Shown: positions 17,541 through 26,637 of the stretch, piece after piece
Layout of the letters: every line of letters starts with the position of its first letter
Position numbering within the stretch: the first letter of the stretch is position 1
DNA from: Paenibacillus thalictri
Lineage (GTDB): Bacteria; Bacillota; Bacilli; Paenibacillales; NBRC-103111
DNA: 64,000 nucleotides
Assembly (NCBI RefSeq): GCF_004307995.1
Contig: NZ_SIRE01000014.1
Coordinates: forward strand, 186,001-250,000
Direction of reading: 5' to 3'
The notes under the pieces: model-generated
The model's database searches: none
What the model saw: only the letters and a program-made list of their open reading frames with translations
What the model was told of the DNA's origin: nothing
Translations under genes and position numbers: made by a program

Positions 17541-19079
17541 ATGAAGCACTTTAAAATGACTGTAAGCGCTATGATCGCGCTGCCGCTGGCGTTAACCGCC
17601 TGCAGCGGCGGGGATGTTAAGACGGAACCGAAAGACGGCAAAGCAGCGGTCACAAAAGGGCCGGTCCAATTCACCATTTTGCAGCGCGGCGATTCCTGGG
17701 ACCCGGATAACGCCTATTTGCCGATGATGGAGCAGGCGACAAACACCAAGATGATGTTTCAGCAAATACCGGGCACCGAATATGAAAACAAGCGAAACGT
17801 GGTTATGGCCTCAGGTGATTATCCCAATGTCATCCGTGTCAGGGGGACGGAAGCGTTGTATCAGAAGTATTTGCAGGACAGCCTGCTGCTTCCGCTTGAC
17901 GATTACATCAATAAGTACCCCAGCGTAAAAAATGCGTATCCCAAAGAAGTTTGGGACGCCAACCGCAATCCGAAAGACGGCAAAATTTATTTGCTCCCGC
18001 GCATTACGGGACTTTTGCCAACTACAATTTCTTACCGCAAGGACTGGCTGGAGCAGCTCGGCATGGCCGAGCCAAAAACAACCGATGAATATAAGACGAT
18101 GCTGAAGGCGTTTAAAGATAAAAATCCGGGCAAGGTCAAGGACCTGATTCCGTTTACCCCCAATAACAATCAAATCTCATGGGTATCTCCGTTTCTGAGC
18201 GCATTTGGTTCTGACTACATGGCTTGGCAGCCGTCCAAGGACAATCCGAAGCGGCTTGTGCTCTCGAACACGCTGCCGGAATATAAGGAAGGTTTGTTAT
18301 ATGTAAGGGATTTGCGCAAGGAAGGGCTGATGGACACCGAGTGGATGGTTGGCAAAAGCCGCGGGCTCTTCAAGTTCTATGGAAGCCAGTCCGGATCGTC
18401 GACCGATTGGCCGCAATATATCGATCTGCGCACGGAGGCGATCCGCCAGGTTGATCCGAAAGGGAAAGTCGGCTACATTACGAGCTTGAAAGGGCCTAAA
18501 GGCGTGCAGAGCGGGCATGTGGTCACGCCTAACGAGCAGGACCTGGGCACGGCGATCACAAAAAGCACGACGCCGGAGCAGATGGAAGCGATCTTCCGGG
18601 TGATCAACTGGCAGCTTACCGATGGATACGATTTGCTGAAGTATGGGGTCGAGGGGAAAACGTACGATGTGGTGAACGGGCAAAAAGTACGCCGGGGCCG
18701 CGACGCGGTGCTCAAGGACAACCCCAAATACGATCTGTACATGCTCGACCGGATCCCGCTGATCGAGCCGCCAAGAAATTTTGAATTTAATAAGGAAAAC
18801 TTCGGGCAAATCCCGGCCGACGATTTTGCGTATTCTAGCCAAGTGCTGAAGGATGCTGAAAGCAAGGTGCATAAAAATTACATGGTGCTCGGAGACGACC
18901 CGGTGATCAACGATAATCTGAACAAGATCAAGTCCGCAGTGGATGAAGTCGCCTCCAAAATCATTCTTGATCCGAATACGGACGCGGATAAAGCATTCGC
19001 GGAATTTTTGGATAAGTTAAAGCAAAATAAAATCGACGAAGTTACGGAAGCGGTCAATAAATTAAATCCCGTGAAGTAA
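17541..19079 (+). CDS. Extracellular solute-binding lipoprotein (cluster B)
   Basis: Binding lipoprotein of 512 aa with signal peptide and lipobox LTAC, lipidated Cys21. The mature part shows the family pattern for oligosaccharide-binding proteins of YtcQ/LipO type (ISYRKDWLEQLGMAEPKTTDEY). Start ATG 17541 follows AAGGGGATGAG. Substrate unknown; context links it to the catabolic genes at 21-32 kb. Confidence 0.93.
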   Translation: MKHFKMTVSAMIALPLALTACSGGDVKTEPKDGKAAVTKGPVQFTILQRGDSWDPDNAYLPMMEQATNTKMMFQQIPGTEYENKRNVVMASGDYPNVIRVRGTEALYQKYLQDSLLLPLDDYINKYPSVKNAYPKEVWDANRNPKDGKIYLLPRITGLLPTTISYRKDWLEQLGMAEPKTTDEYKTMLKAFKDKNPGKVKDLIPFTPNNNQISWVSPFLSAFGSDYMAWQPSKDNPKRLVLSNTLPEYKEGLLYVRDLRKEGLMDTEWMVGKSRGLFKFYGSQSGSSTDWPQYIDLRTEAIRQVDPKGKVGYITSLKGPKGVQSGHVVTPNEQDLGTAITKSTTPEQMEAIFRVINWQLTDGYDLLKYGVEGKTYDVVNGQKVRRGRDAVLKDNPKYDLYMLDRIPLIEPPRNFEFNKENFGQIPADDFAYSSQVLKDAESKVHKNYMVLGDDPVINDNLNKIKSAVDEVASKIILDPNTDADKAFAEFLDKLKQNKIDEVTEAVNKLNPVK

Positions 19080-19114
19080 CGCGCCGTCTTGTATAATGGA
19101 ATCAACACGTACAT

Positions 19115-19139
19115 AAGGTCCCTTTCCCGGGGATCTTTT
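19115..19139 (+). terminator. Terminator-like hairpin after the cluster B binding-protein gene
   Basis: AAGGTCCC (19115-19122) pairs with GGGATCTT (19130-19137) with one wobble, seven-base loop, then TTG. A TATAAT at 19092-19097 just upstream has no good -35 box. Confidence 0.5.
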
Positions 19140-19163
19140 GTGCATGATGAGGTGATCGAAAGC

Positions 19164-20936
19164 ATGAAATGGTTGAAGTACAGAGGCACGTTGTTTCAGC
19201 AGATCAGTTTGATTTTTACGCTGTTTACGGTTGTCCCGCTGATCGGGTTAGGGTGGCTTCAATACAAGGTGTCCTCCGAGGTCATCATGGACAACAACGC
19301 GATCATGCTGGGCAACATTGTGGAGCAAAGCCGCCAGCATCTGGAGGCGCTGCTGACGGAGGTTGACCATACGCATATGGGCCTGATCGATTCCGAAGAC
19401 ATCGCCGGGCTGACGGAACGTGAGCCCCGCAACCAAGGGGAAGAGAGCCTGCTGGTTGCAACGATTATCCCGCTGCTGAACTCGATCAAAACGACGGAAA
19501 GCATCGGCAAGGTCAGCTGGTATCCGTTTCATCCCGAAGCTTACCCTATGTACAATCAACTGGTGATGCTTCACGATTATGCGCAAAGGGACTGGTATCA
19601 AAGCGAGCAGCTGCGCGAAGGGAAGCCGCTGTGGCGCATGGAGCTTGTTCAGCAGCAGGGAAGCGACCCGCTGAGCCCGGGCAACGGTTGGATGCTGACG
19701 CAATACCGGCTGCTGAAAGACAAGAAGACGTTAAAGCGGCTTGGCATCGTCGGAGTATCGATTTCGCTGGCCAAGCTGCGCGAGCATTTGCTTTTGCCGA
19801 ACAACCTGCGCAATCAGCGGCTTTTGCTGGTCGACGGCGACGGCATGATCTATGCGGACACCAGCTCGAAAAAAGACCCCAATCAGCCGCTCGAACCGTC
19901 CATTCTGGCTAAGCTGAATCAAGGAACGGACTCCTTCTGGATTATCGGCGACAAGGAGCGTCAGTTCGTCACCCCGTCGTCCATCGGCAGTAATAGATGG
20001 AAAATTATAAGCATCATTCCGGAGTCGACGTTAATCGGTTCGATGAATGTCGTTCGCAACGCCATCTTGGGTCTGCTCGTTGGATATTTTGTACTAGGAG
20101 GTTTCATCGCGTTTTTCCTGTTTACCCGAATCACCAAACCGGTTACCGATCTGGCTTCGTGGATGAAGCAGGTGAATGCGGGGAACCTGGTACAAGTCGA
20201 GCACAATTATTCGGGCCAAGGGGAAATTCCGTTTCTGTTCCGCAGCTTTCAAAGTTTGGTACAGCGGCTCGGGGAGCAGATTTCCCACATTTACGCGTCG
20301 GAGAAGAAGAAAAAAGAATTGGAGTTCGAGGCGCTGAATTATCAAATCCGGCCTCACTTTGTATACAACACGCTGGATACCATCAAGTGGAAGGCGTCGG
20401 GCGGCAAGCTCGGCGATGTCACCTCGATGATCGAATCGCTATCCGGCATGCTCCGCCGCACGCTGCATGGCCGCAGCATGGTGACGGTCGCTCATGAGCT
20501 GGAGCAGGTTAAATTTTATGTCGATATCGAACGTTACCGGCACCAGGACGCTTTTGCCGTCATTTACGATATCGACGATAAAATACGGGAGCTGCCGATT
20601 CCGAGGCTGCTTGTCCAGCCGCTGGTGGAGAACGCCATTCGCCACGGCGTCTTGAAATCGAACGAAACCGGCGTCATCTTGGTACGCATTTACGGAGGAG
20701 AAGGGCTTACCGTCGAGGTGATGGACAACGGGCCGGGTTTTCCTCACGATTGGCAGCTTGGGCGGGAATTTGTCCGTTCGGATACGGAAAGCGGAGGTAT
20801 CGGCCTCAGCAACATCAGCCAACGGCTGTCGCTTTATTACGGCAAGGACTGCAGGCTCGAATGGGGAAGAACGGAGCAGGAGGAGACTTTTGTGCGTTTT
20901 CGCTTGTCCGCCGAAATGATTGCTTCCCTCACGTAA
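19164..20936 (+). CDS. YesM-type sensor histidine kinase (cluster B)
   Basis: Sensor kinase of about 590 aa. Start ATG 19164 is preceded by GAGGTGAT; the frame opens further upstream through a terminator-like hairpin. Helix at 13-33, extracellular sensor region, second helix near 295-315, HAMP linker (LASWMKQVNAGNLVQVE), phosphoacceptor H398 in IRPHFVYNTLD, N box LVENAIRHG, glycine box DNGPGF. It should phosphorylate the regulator encoded divergently at 13584-15191, as no other unpaired regulator is visible. Confidence 0.93.
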   Translation: MKWLKYRGTLFQQISLIFTLFTVVPLIGLGWLQYKVSSEVIMDNNAIMLGNIVEQSRQHLEALLTEVDHTHMGLIDSEDIAGLTEREPRNQGEESLLVATIIPLLNSIKTTESIGKVSWYPFHPEAYPMYNQLVMLHDYAQRDWYQSEQLREGKPLWRMELVQQQGSDPLSPGNGWMLTQYRLLKDKKTLKRLGIVGVSISLAKLREHLLLPNNLRNQRLLLVDGDGMIYADTSSKKDPNQPLEPSILAKLNQGTDSFWIIGDKERQFVTPSSIGSNRWKIISIIPESTLIGSMNVVRNAILGLLVGYFVLGGFIAFFLFTRITKPVTDLASWMKQVNAGNLVQVEHNYSGQGEIPFLFRSFQSLVQRLGEQISHIYASEKKKKELEFEALNYQIRPHFVYNTLDTIKWKASGGKLGDVTSMIESLSGMLRRTLHGRSMVTVAHELEQVKFYVDIERYRHQDAFAVIYDIDDKIRELPIPRLLVQPLVENAIRHGVLKSNETGVILVRIYGGEGLTVEVMDNGPGFPHDWQLGREFVRSDTESGGIGLSNISQRLSLYYGKDCRLEWGRTEQEETFVRFRLSAEMIASLT

Positions 20937-20967
20937 AAGTTAATGAATGCGGGGTTTTTCCGCAAAG

Positions 20968-21031
20968 CCTCCTCCGGTAAGCTGATAGTAAGCGGCGGCG
21001 AGAGCCGGCGCGCGGAGGAGGATGACGAATG
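20968..21031 (+). promoter_or_regulatory. Hairpin that pairs the ribosome binding site of the FAD oxidoreductase gene
   Basis: CCTCCTCCG (20968-20976) is perfectly complementary to CGGAGGAGG (21013-21021), which is the Shine-Dalgarno sequence eight bases before ATG 21029. In the transcript this 9-bp GC-rich helix would hide the ribosome site. The 36 bases between the arms are GC-rich (GCGGCGGCG, GCCGGCGCG) and could fold alternatively. A smaller hairpin TGCGG/CCGCA lies just upstream at 20948-20964. Confidence 0.55.
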
Positions 21032-22453
21032 AAACGGAGACACACCGATATTCTGATTGTCGGCGGCGGTTCGGGCGGTTTCGGAGCGGCGCTGCGCAGC
21101 GCGAGGGAAAATCCGCAGGCGAGAGTGACGCTGATCGAGGCCATGGACGGGCTGGGAGGCACCTCTACCTTGGGGGGAGTCAATAACTGGGAACCGGGTA
21201 TTGCCGGACTCGGCGCGCATAATGAGCTATTTAACCGGTTGAAAGCGGTACCGGGCGCGATCGGAGTCGGCAAGACAACGCATAAATATACCTCAAAGGA
21301 AGAGCCGTTTGGGCTTTCTGAGGTTGACCCGGGGCTGGAGTACGAAAGTTCTTTGCGGCGCTCCGCATTGGAAAAAGATCTGTGGCGGCGTGTCCATTTT
21401 GAACCGGAAGTGATGTCCCGTGTTATGGAGGAGCTGCTGCTGGAAACCGGGCGGGTGGACATCTTATACCGCACCCGATTTGTCGAGGTCCATACGGAAG
21501 GGGAACGAATCCGTTCGGTTGTGATCCAGACCGAAGGCGATCCCGAGCCGGTGGAGATCTGTGCGTCGTATTTCATCGATTGCTCGGGAGGCGTTCATCT
21601 GGCCAGAGCGGCGGGCTGCAAGACGGCCTTTGGGGAAGACAGCGCATCGATGTATGGCGAGCCGTCCGCTCCGGAGGCGGCCAGCTTAACGGTGAACGGG
21701 GTTTCGCAAATATACCGGGTTCAGAGGCTGGCGGAGCCCGTAGCGGAAACGCTGCCCGATCATCCTTACGTTCAGGAAGCCGAACAGTGGATCAAAGACA
21801 AACATCCGGTCACGTTTATCGCAACTTATCCGAACGGGGATTTCAACATGAATGTTCTGCCCGTATTCGAGGGGCAATATTTCCACTCCCTTCCATACGG
21901 GCAGGCCAAAGAGATGGGGACGATCCGGGCGCTTGTGCACTGGCATTGGTTAAAAAGATTATGTCCCGCCTATTTCGGTTCATTCCGGTTTCAGATGGCG
22001 TTTCCCTTGGTCGGTATTCGGGAATCGCATCGGCTGGTTGGACGTTACGTGTTGAAGGAGCAGGATGTGCGGAACGGACTTATGTGCCAGGAGCGCCAGG
22101 ACGAGCTGATCGCCTTTGCCGATCATGCACTGGACACCCACGGGAGAACCGCCGTAAAGGGAGCTAATCTGAAGGAGCTTCCCCAGCCTTACGGCATTCC
22201 GTACTCTTGTCTGCTGGCGAAGGAGTTCGTCAATCTGGCCGTTGCGTCACGGGGCGCCTCTTTTTCGCATATCGCTGCGTCTTCCTGCCGCTTATCCCGG
22301 ACGATGATGGATCTTGGGGAGGCCGCCGGAACGGGGGCTGCGCTTGCGCTCCAGGAAGGCACCGGGCTTGGCGACATTCAGATTCAGGAGCTGCGGAAAC
22401 GCTTGCGGATTGACGAGCTGCGAGAGCGGATTATTCGCAGCTGGAACTTATGA
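21029..22453 (+). CDS. FAD-dependent oxidoreductase (FAD_oxidored type)
   Basis: Flavoprotein of 474 aa. N-terminal FAD-binding motif ILIVGGGSGGFGAALRSA, acidic ribose-binding residue in TLIEAMDGLGGTST, middle motif YFIDCSGGVHLARAAG, and C-terminal FAD contacts with GEAAGTGAAL. The RESHRLVG motif is shared with the paralog at 40229. Proteins of this family often accompany carbohydrate transport genes in Paenibacillus-like bacteria, but few have a known reaction. It opens the ten-gene catabolic run, and its translation start is inside a predicted hairpin. The next gene begins 27 bases later. Confidence 0.88.
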   Translation: MKRRHTDILIVGGGSGGFGAALRSARENPQARVTLIEAMDGLGGTSTLGGVNNWEPGIAGLGAHNELFNRLKAVPGAIGVGKTTHKYTSKEEPFGLSEVDPGLEYESSLRRSALEKDLWRRVHFEPEVMSRVMEELLLETGRVDILYRTRFVEVHTEGERIRSVVIQTEGDPEPVEICASYFIDCSGGVHLARAAGCKTAFGEDSASMYGEPSAPEAASLTVNGVSQIYRVQRLAEPVAETLPDHPYVQEAEQWIKDKHPVTFIATYPNGDFNMNVLPVFEGQYFHSLPYGQAKEMGTIRALVHWHWLKRLCPAYFGSFRFQMAFPLVGIRESHRLVGRYVLKEQDVRNGLMCQERQDELIAFADHALDTHGRTAVKGANLKELPQPYGIPYSCLLAKEFVNLAVASRGASFSHIAASSCRLSRTMMDLGEAAGTGAALALQEGTGLGDIQIQELRKRLRIDELRERIIRSWNL

Positions 22454-22480
22454 CACCACTTTACGAGGAGCGGAACTACG

Positions 22481-23314
22481 ATGAAACCCAGACTTAATCG
22501 CTTATTTGCCGAGGACGGCAAATGTTTTGACGTTGCGTTTGATCACGGTTTTTTTAACGAATTGTCCTTTCTTGCCGGCATCGAGGATATGTCCGGTGCG
22601 GTACGCAAAATCGCCGCAGCGAATCCCGATGCGATTCAGCTGACGGTAGGCCAAGCCAGGCATCTGCAGCAAATTCCCGGCAAACGTAAGCCATCGCTGG
22701 TGATGAGAACGGACGCCGGCAACTTTTATAACAAAACGCTGCATCATCATCTGTTCAGCGAGCTGATTGATCGCCCCGTGGAACAGGCGCTTGCGTTGGA
22801 TGCGGCGTGTGTCGTCGTGAATCTGCTGCTTGTGCCGGGGCGTCCCGAGCTTCACCACCAATCGGTCCGCAACGTATTTGCGCTGAAGCGGGAATGCGAC
22901 ATATACGGCATGCCGCTGATGGTTGAACCGCTTGTCATGCAGGCAAATGAAATAGCCGGAGGATATATGGTCGACGGAGATATCGAGAAAATCATTCCGC
23001 TTGTCCGCCAGGCGGTGGAATTCGGCGCCGATCTGATCAAGGCCGATCCGTGCGACAACGTTGGGGAATATCATCGGGTGATCGAAGCGGCTTCCGGTAT
23101 TCCCGTGCTGGTAAGGGGAGGCGGCCGGATTGCCGATGAGAAGGTCGTTGCTTCAACGCATGAGCTGATGAAGCAGGGCGCTTCGGGTATCGTATACGGC
23201 CGCAACGTCATTCAGCATCCGCACCCGGAGAGAATGACAAGAGCGCTGATGGCCATTGTCCATGAATCGGCCAGTGTAGCGGAAGCGATGGCTATTCTAG
23301 GTGGCGATGCATGA
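22481..23314 (+). CDS. Class I aldolase of the DeoC/FbaB/LsrF family
   Basis: Predicted Schiff-base aldolase, 277 aa. TIM-barrel features: FDVAFDHGFF (substrate region of FbaB/LsrF enzymes), PLMVEPLVM, and the likely Schiff-base lysine K187 in GADLIKADPC; a phosphate-binding end VLVRGGGR and SGIVYGRNV. It probably cleaves or condenses a phosphorylated sugar acid or ketose, in keeping with the PfkB kinase two genes downstream. It overlaps the next gene by 4 bases (ATGA). Confidence 0.85.
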   Translation: MKPRLNRLFAEDGKCFDVAFDHGFFNELSFLAGIEDMSGAVRKIAAANPDAIQLTVGQARHLQQIPGKRKPSLVMRTDAGNFYNKTLHHHLFSELIDRPVEQALALDAACVVVNLLLVPGRPELHHQSVRNVFALKRECDIYGMPLMVEPLVMQANEIAGGYMVDGDIEKIIPLVRQAVEFGADLIKADPCDNVGEYHRVIEAASGIPVLVRGGGRIADEKVVASTHELMKQGASGIVYGRNVIQHPHPERMTRALMAIVHESASVAEAMAILGGDA

Positions 23315-24474
23315 TGACGGCGGTAGCACGAACGATCCGATTTGGCATCATCGGCGCGGGATTGATGGGCCGGGAATTTGCCAGCGTGGCGGCAAGATGG
23401 TGCCATCTGCTGGATCTGGATTTTAAACCGGAGATTGTGGCGGTATGCGACTCCAATCCGGAGGCGCTGGATTGGTTTGTGCGGAATGTGCCGACAATCC
23501 GGCAAGTCTCGGCGAATTACGAGGAATTGCTGGAAAACCCGGACATCGAGGCAATATATTGCGCGGTGCCGCATCATCTTCACGAGCTGCTGTATCGCGA
23601 CATTATCCGCAGCGGCAAACACCTGCTTGGCGAGAAGCCGTTTGGCATCGATCAGGAGGCGAACCGGGGCATCCTGAAGGAATTGGAGCACCACCCGCAG
23701 GCGGTAGTCCGGTGTGCGTCGGAATTCCCGTTTTTCCCTGGGGCGTATAAGATGGCGCAGTGGGTGAGGGAAGGGCGCTTCGGTTCGATCATCGAAGTGG
23801 AAGCGGGATTTCTGCACAGCAGCGACCTGAATCCGCTCAAGCCGATCAACTGGAAACGGCGGACAGCAACCAACGGCGAATACGGCTGCATGGGGGATCT
23901 GGGTGTGCATGTGCTGCATCTGCCGCTGCAGTTCGGCTGGAATATCCGCAACGTAAGGGCGCTGCTCAGCAATATCGTGAAGGAGCGGCCCGACGGTCAC
24001 GGCGTGATGGTGCCTTGCGATACATGGGATAACGCGATCCTGGCGTGCGAGGCGTCGGCGGACGGACAGCCGTTTCCGATGGTGCTCAGCATGAAACGAA
24101 TCGATCCGGGGCATGCGAACACTTGGTTTATCCGTGTTAAAGGAACGCAGTGGTCGGCCGAATTTTCCACGCAATATCCGAAGCAGATCAAATACATGCC
24201 GTATGCGCCGGGCCACGTAATGGGCTGGATTTATGAAGATATCCCGTATGCCTCGGCTTATCCTACGGTAACGGGGAGCATTTTCGAATTTGGCTTCTCC
24301 GACTCTTTACTGCAGATGTGGGCCGCTTATTGCGACGAATTGGCGAACGGCCGGATTTCACCGGTCGTCCGCTGCGTGACCCCGGAACAAACGGCGGAAG
24401 CCCACCGGGTATTTACCGCTGCCCTGATCTCGTACCGCGAGGGGCGGACGGTAGAACTCGGAGATATAAGTTGA
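23311..24474 (+). CDS. Gfo/Idh/MocA-family NAD(P)-dependent oxidoreductase
   Basis: Dehydrogenase of 387 aa. Rossmann motif GIIGAGLMGREF at residues 12-23, VCDSNPEAL, the family-defining EKP motif with K109 (LLGEKPFGID), and DLGVHVLHL, which contributes the catalytic histidine region. Members oxidise hydroxyls of sugars or cyclitols, for example inositol 2-dehydrogenase. Start ATG 23311 overlaps the aldolase stop. In this context it is the likely IolG-like step of the pathway. Confidence 0.9.
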   Translation: MMTAVARTIRFGIIGAGLMGREFASVAARWCHLLDLDFKPEIVAVCDSNPEALDWFVRNVPTIRQVSANYEELLENPDIEAIYCAVPHHLHELLYRDIIRSGKHLLGEKPFGIDQEANRGILKELEHHPQAVVRCASEFPFFPGAYKMAQWVREGRFGSIIEVEAGFLHSSDLNPLKPINWKRRTATNGEYGCMGDLGVHVLHLPLQFGWNIRNVRALLSNIVKERPDGHGVMVPCDTWDNAILACEASADGQPFPMVLSMKRIDPGHANTWFIRVKGTQWSAEFSTQYPKQIKYMPYAPGHVMGWIYEDIPYASAYPTVTGSIFEFGFSDSLLQMWAAYCDELANGRISPVVRCVTPEQTAEAHRVFTAALISYREGRTVELGDIS

Positions 24475-24564
24475 ACGAAACGATAGGCATCACTTTTCTC
24501 CGCTGATCTTTGTCCATGGGAATCATTGAATCAATTTGTATAGAAGAAGGAGGTGCATATACAT

Positions 24565-25752
24565 ATGAGCGGACCGGCGGAAATTTTGGTTGCCGGGCAT
24601 ATTTCGCTGGATTTGCGGCCGGAGCTGAGGAACGGCCTTGCCGCCTTGCATCCGGGCAGATTGGTTCCGGTCGGCCCGATGTTCGCCACGTGTGGCGGGG
24701 CCGTGTTTAATACCGGCGTTGCGCTGCATCGGCTTGGCATCCGCACAAGGCTGGCCGGCAAGCTGGGGCAGGACATGTTTGGCTCCGTGGCGCTCAAGCT
24801 GATTGCCGAATTCGGGGAAGACCTGGCGGACTCCATCATTGTGGCTGCGGACGGCCGCACTTCTTATTCGATTATTTTGGATTCGATGGTAGAAGACCGG
24901 ATGATCCTTCACGACCCCGGGGCCAATGCGACGTTTGCTCTTGACGATGTGCCGCTTCATAAGCTGGAAGGCGTCAAATTGCTGCATTTCGGGTATCCTC
25001 CGCTGCTGCGGCGGTTCTACCAAGACGGCGGTGCACAGATGGCCGCTTTATTTAAAAAAGCTCATAGCAGCGGAGTGGCTACATCACTCGACATGGCGCT
25101 TGTCGAGCCGGATACCGAAGCGGGACTGGTGGATTGGCGGCTGTATTTGGAGCGTGTGCTTCCGGAAGTGGATGTGTTCCTGCCCAGCTTTGAAGAAATC
25201 TTTTTTATGTTGCGCCGGGAGCGGTATTTGGAATTTCGGCGGCAGAATCTGCGGGCTGTCGATGCTTTGATAGACGGATGTTTCCTAGGAGAACTGGCTG
25301 ACGAATTGTTAAGTTATGGCGCTGCCGTAGTTGGCATCAAGCTGGGGGAGCGGGGCTTGTACGTCAGGACGGCATCCGTCCCGGGGAAGCTGTCCTTTTT
25401 GGCAAAAGCGACCGGCATCGATGCAGAAGCTTGGGCGGGCCGCGAACTGCTAGCTCCTTGTTACGTGGTCCCGATTAACGGCACTACGGGGGCGGGCGAC
25501 GCTACCATCGCCGGCTTTCTGGCCGGCCTGCTGCACGGCGAATCCGCTGAGGAAGCGGCGATATCGGCGGTTGCGGCAGGAGCGTGCAGCGTCTCCGGCA
25601 AGGATGCCGTCTCGGCGATTCCAGCCTGGAGCGAGCTCAAGCGGATGATGCAGACGATGGAGCGGAACGCGGGAAGCTTAACTTGGCCGGGATGGCGTAT
25701 GGAACCGGGGGAAAACGTTTGGCGCGGACCGTTCTGCCGCGGGTCATTCTAA
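24565..25752 (+). CDS. PfkB-family carbohydrate kinase
   Basis: Sugar kinase of the ribokinase fold, about 395 aa, slightly longer than typical. N-terminal glycine motif CGGAVFNTGVALHRLG and C-terminal catalytic motif GTTGAGDATIAGFLAG with base D312. A potential insertion lies at residues 210-250. Start ATG 24565 after GAAGGAGGTG. It probably phosphorylates the intermediate that the aldolase cleaves, like IolC in inositol breakdown. Confidence 0.88.
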   Translation: MSGPAEILVAGHISLDLRPELRNGLAALHPGRLVPVGPMFATCGGAVFNTGVALHRLGIRTRLAGKLGQDMFGSVALKLIAEFGEDLADSIIVAADGRTSYSIILDSMVEDRMILHDPGANATFALDDVPLHKLEGVKLLHFGYPPLLRRFYQDGGAQMAALFKKAHSSGVATSLDMALVEPDTEAGLVDWRLYLERVLPEVDVFLPSFEEIFFMLRRERYLEFRRQNLRAVDALIDGCFLGELADELLSYGAAVVGIKLGERGLYVRTASVPGKLSFLAKATGIDAEAWAGRELLAPCYVVPINGTTGAGDATIAGFLAGLLHGESAEEAAISAVAAGACSVSGKDAVSAIPAWSELKRMMQTMERNAGSLTWPGWRMEPGENVWRGPFCRGSF

Positions 25753-25777
25753 ACGGATCATCATAAGGAGGAGCCAT

Positions 25778-26620
25778 ATGTTAGTAGGAGTAGGAGAATG
25801 GGGGTTCCGCGAACTTCCCTTTGAAGAGCACTGCCGGATCGCCCGGGAATTCGGATTCCGGCATATGGAGCTTGGCATCGGAGGGGACTTTGCGGGCAGG
25901 CTGGGTCACGATATGTCAGCCAAGGACATAAAGAACATTCGGGATTGTCTCGCCGATTACGGCTTGTTGGCTCGACACGTATGTTTGGAAAACGACTTTA
26001 CGCTGGAGAACTCCGATGATTATGCAAACATGGTGGAGCAGACCAAACAGGACATACGTCTGTGCTCGCAGCTCGGTGCGACCCATGTAAGGCTTTTTAG
26101 CGGCTTCGAGCTTGCCAAGCGGATGACGGAGGAGCGCTGGAAGCGAATGCTCGGAGCGTTGGCTGAAGCTGACGAGTTGTGCAGCGAACTAGGCATGGTT
26201 ATTGCTATTGAAACACACGGGCGGCTTACCGCCGCAGGTGACGGATTTATTCACAGTCATACGACCTCGACGCAGTGGTCATCTCTTCAGAGGCTGCTCG
26301 GCGATTTGCCGGAGCGGGTGGGCATTAATTTTGATCCGGGCAATTTAAAGGCGGTGGACCCGCGTCCGCTTACGGACTATGCCGGGCTCTTCGGAAATCG
26401 CATTACCTATTGCCATTTAAAAGACTGGAAGCGGACGCAGGATCATTGGGTCGCTTGCGGAGTCGGCGACGACGATATCGATTGGAAAACGCTGCTTGAT
26501 TCGATGCGTTACGACGGCGTTTATTTTATCGAATACGAGCCGGCGCATGATGTCGAGGACGGGATCCGCCGCAGCTTGAACCATTTGAAAGCGCTCTATC
26601 CCGATTTAATCCTGAATTAG
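25778..26620 (+). CDS. Sugar phosphate isomerase/epimerase-type TIM-barrel protein
   Basis: Xylose-isomerase-like TIM barrel (AP endonuclease 2 superfamily), 280 aa. Metal-ligand pattern is visible: IETHGRL (Glu), GINFDPGN (Asp), TYCHLKDW (His), and FIEYEP (Glu). Family members include IolE-type dehydratases, IolI isomerases and keto-sugar epimerases. Position after the kinase suggests isomerisation or dehydration of a keto intermediate. Confidence 0.88.
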   Translation: MLVGVGEWGFRELPFEEHCRIAREFGFRHMELGIGGDFAGRLGHDMSAKDIKNIRDCLADYGLLARHVCLENDFTLENSDDYANMVEQTKQDIRLCSQLGATHVRLFSGFELAKRMTEERWKRMLGALAEADELCSELGMVIAIETHGRLTAAGDGFIHSHTTSTQWSSLQRLLGDLPERVGINFDPGNLKAVDPRPLTDYAGLFGNRITYCHLKDWKRTQDHWVACGVGDDDIDWKTLLDSMRYDGVYFIEYEPAHDVEDGIRRSLNHLKALYPDLILN

Positions 26621-26637
26621 AAAAGGGGACTTGCGAG

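Noticed and set aside
19092..19097. Kinase promoter at TATAAT
   Set aside because: The -10 is perfect but no acceptable -35 or extended -10 is found at normal spacing.
23212..24216. 334-codon open frame on the minus strand
   Set aside because: Antisense to the Gfo/Idh gene; arginine- and histidine-rich translation with no motif, a shadow of GC-rich codons.
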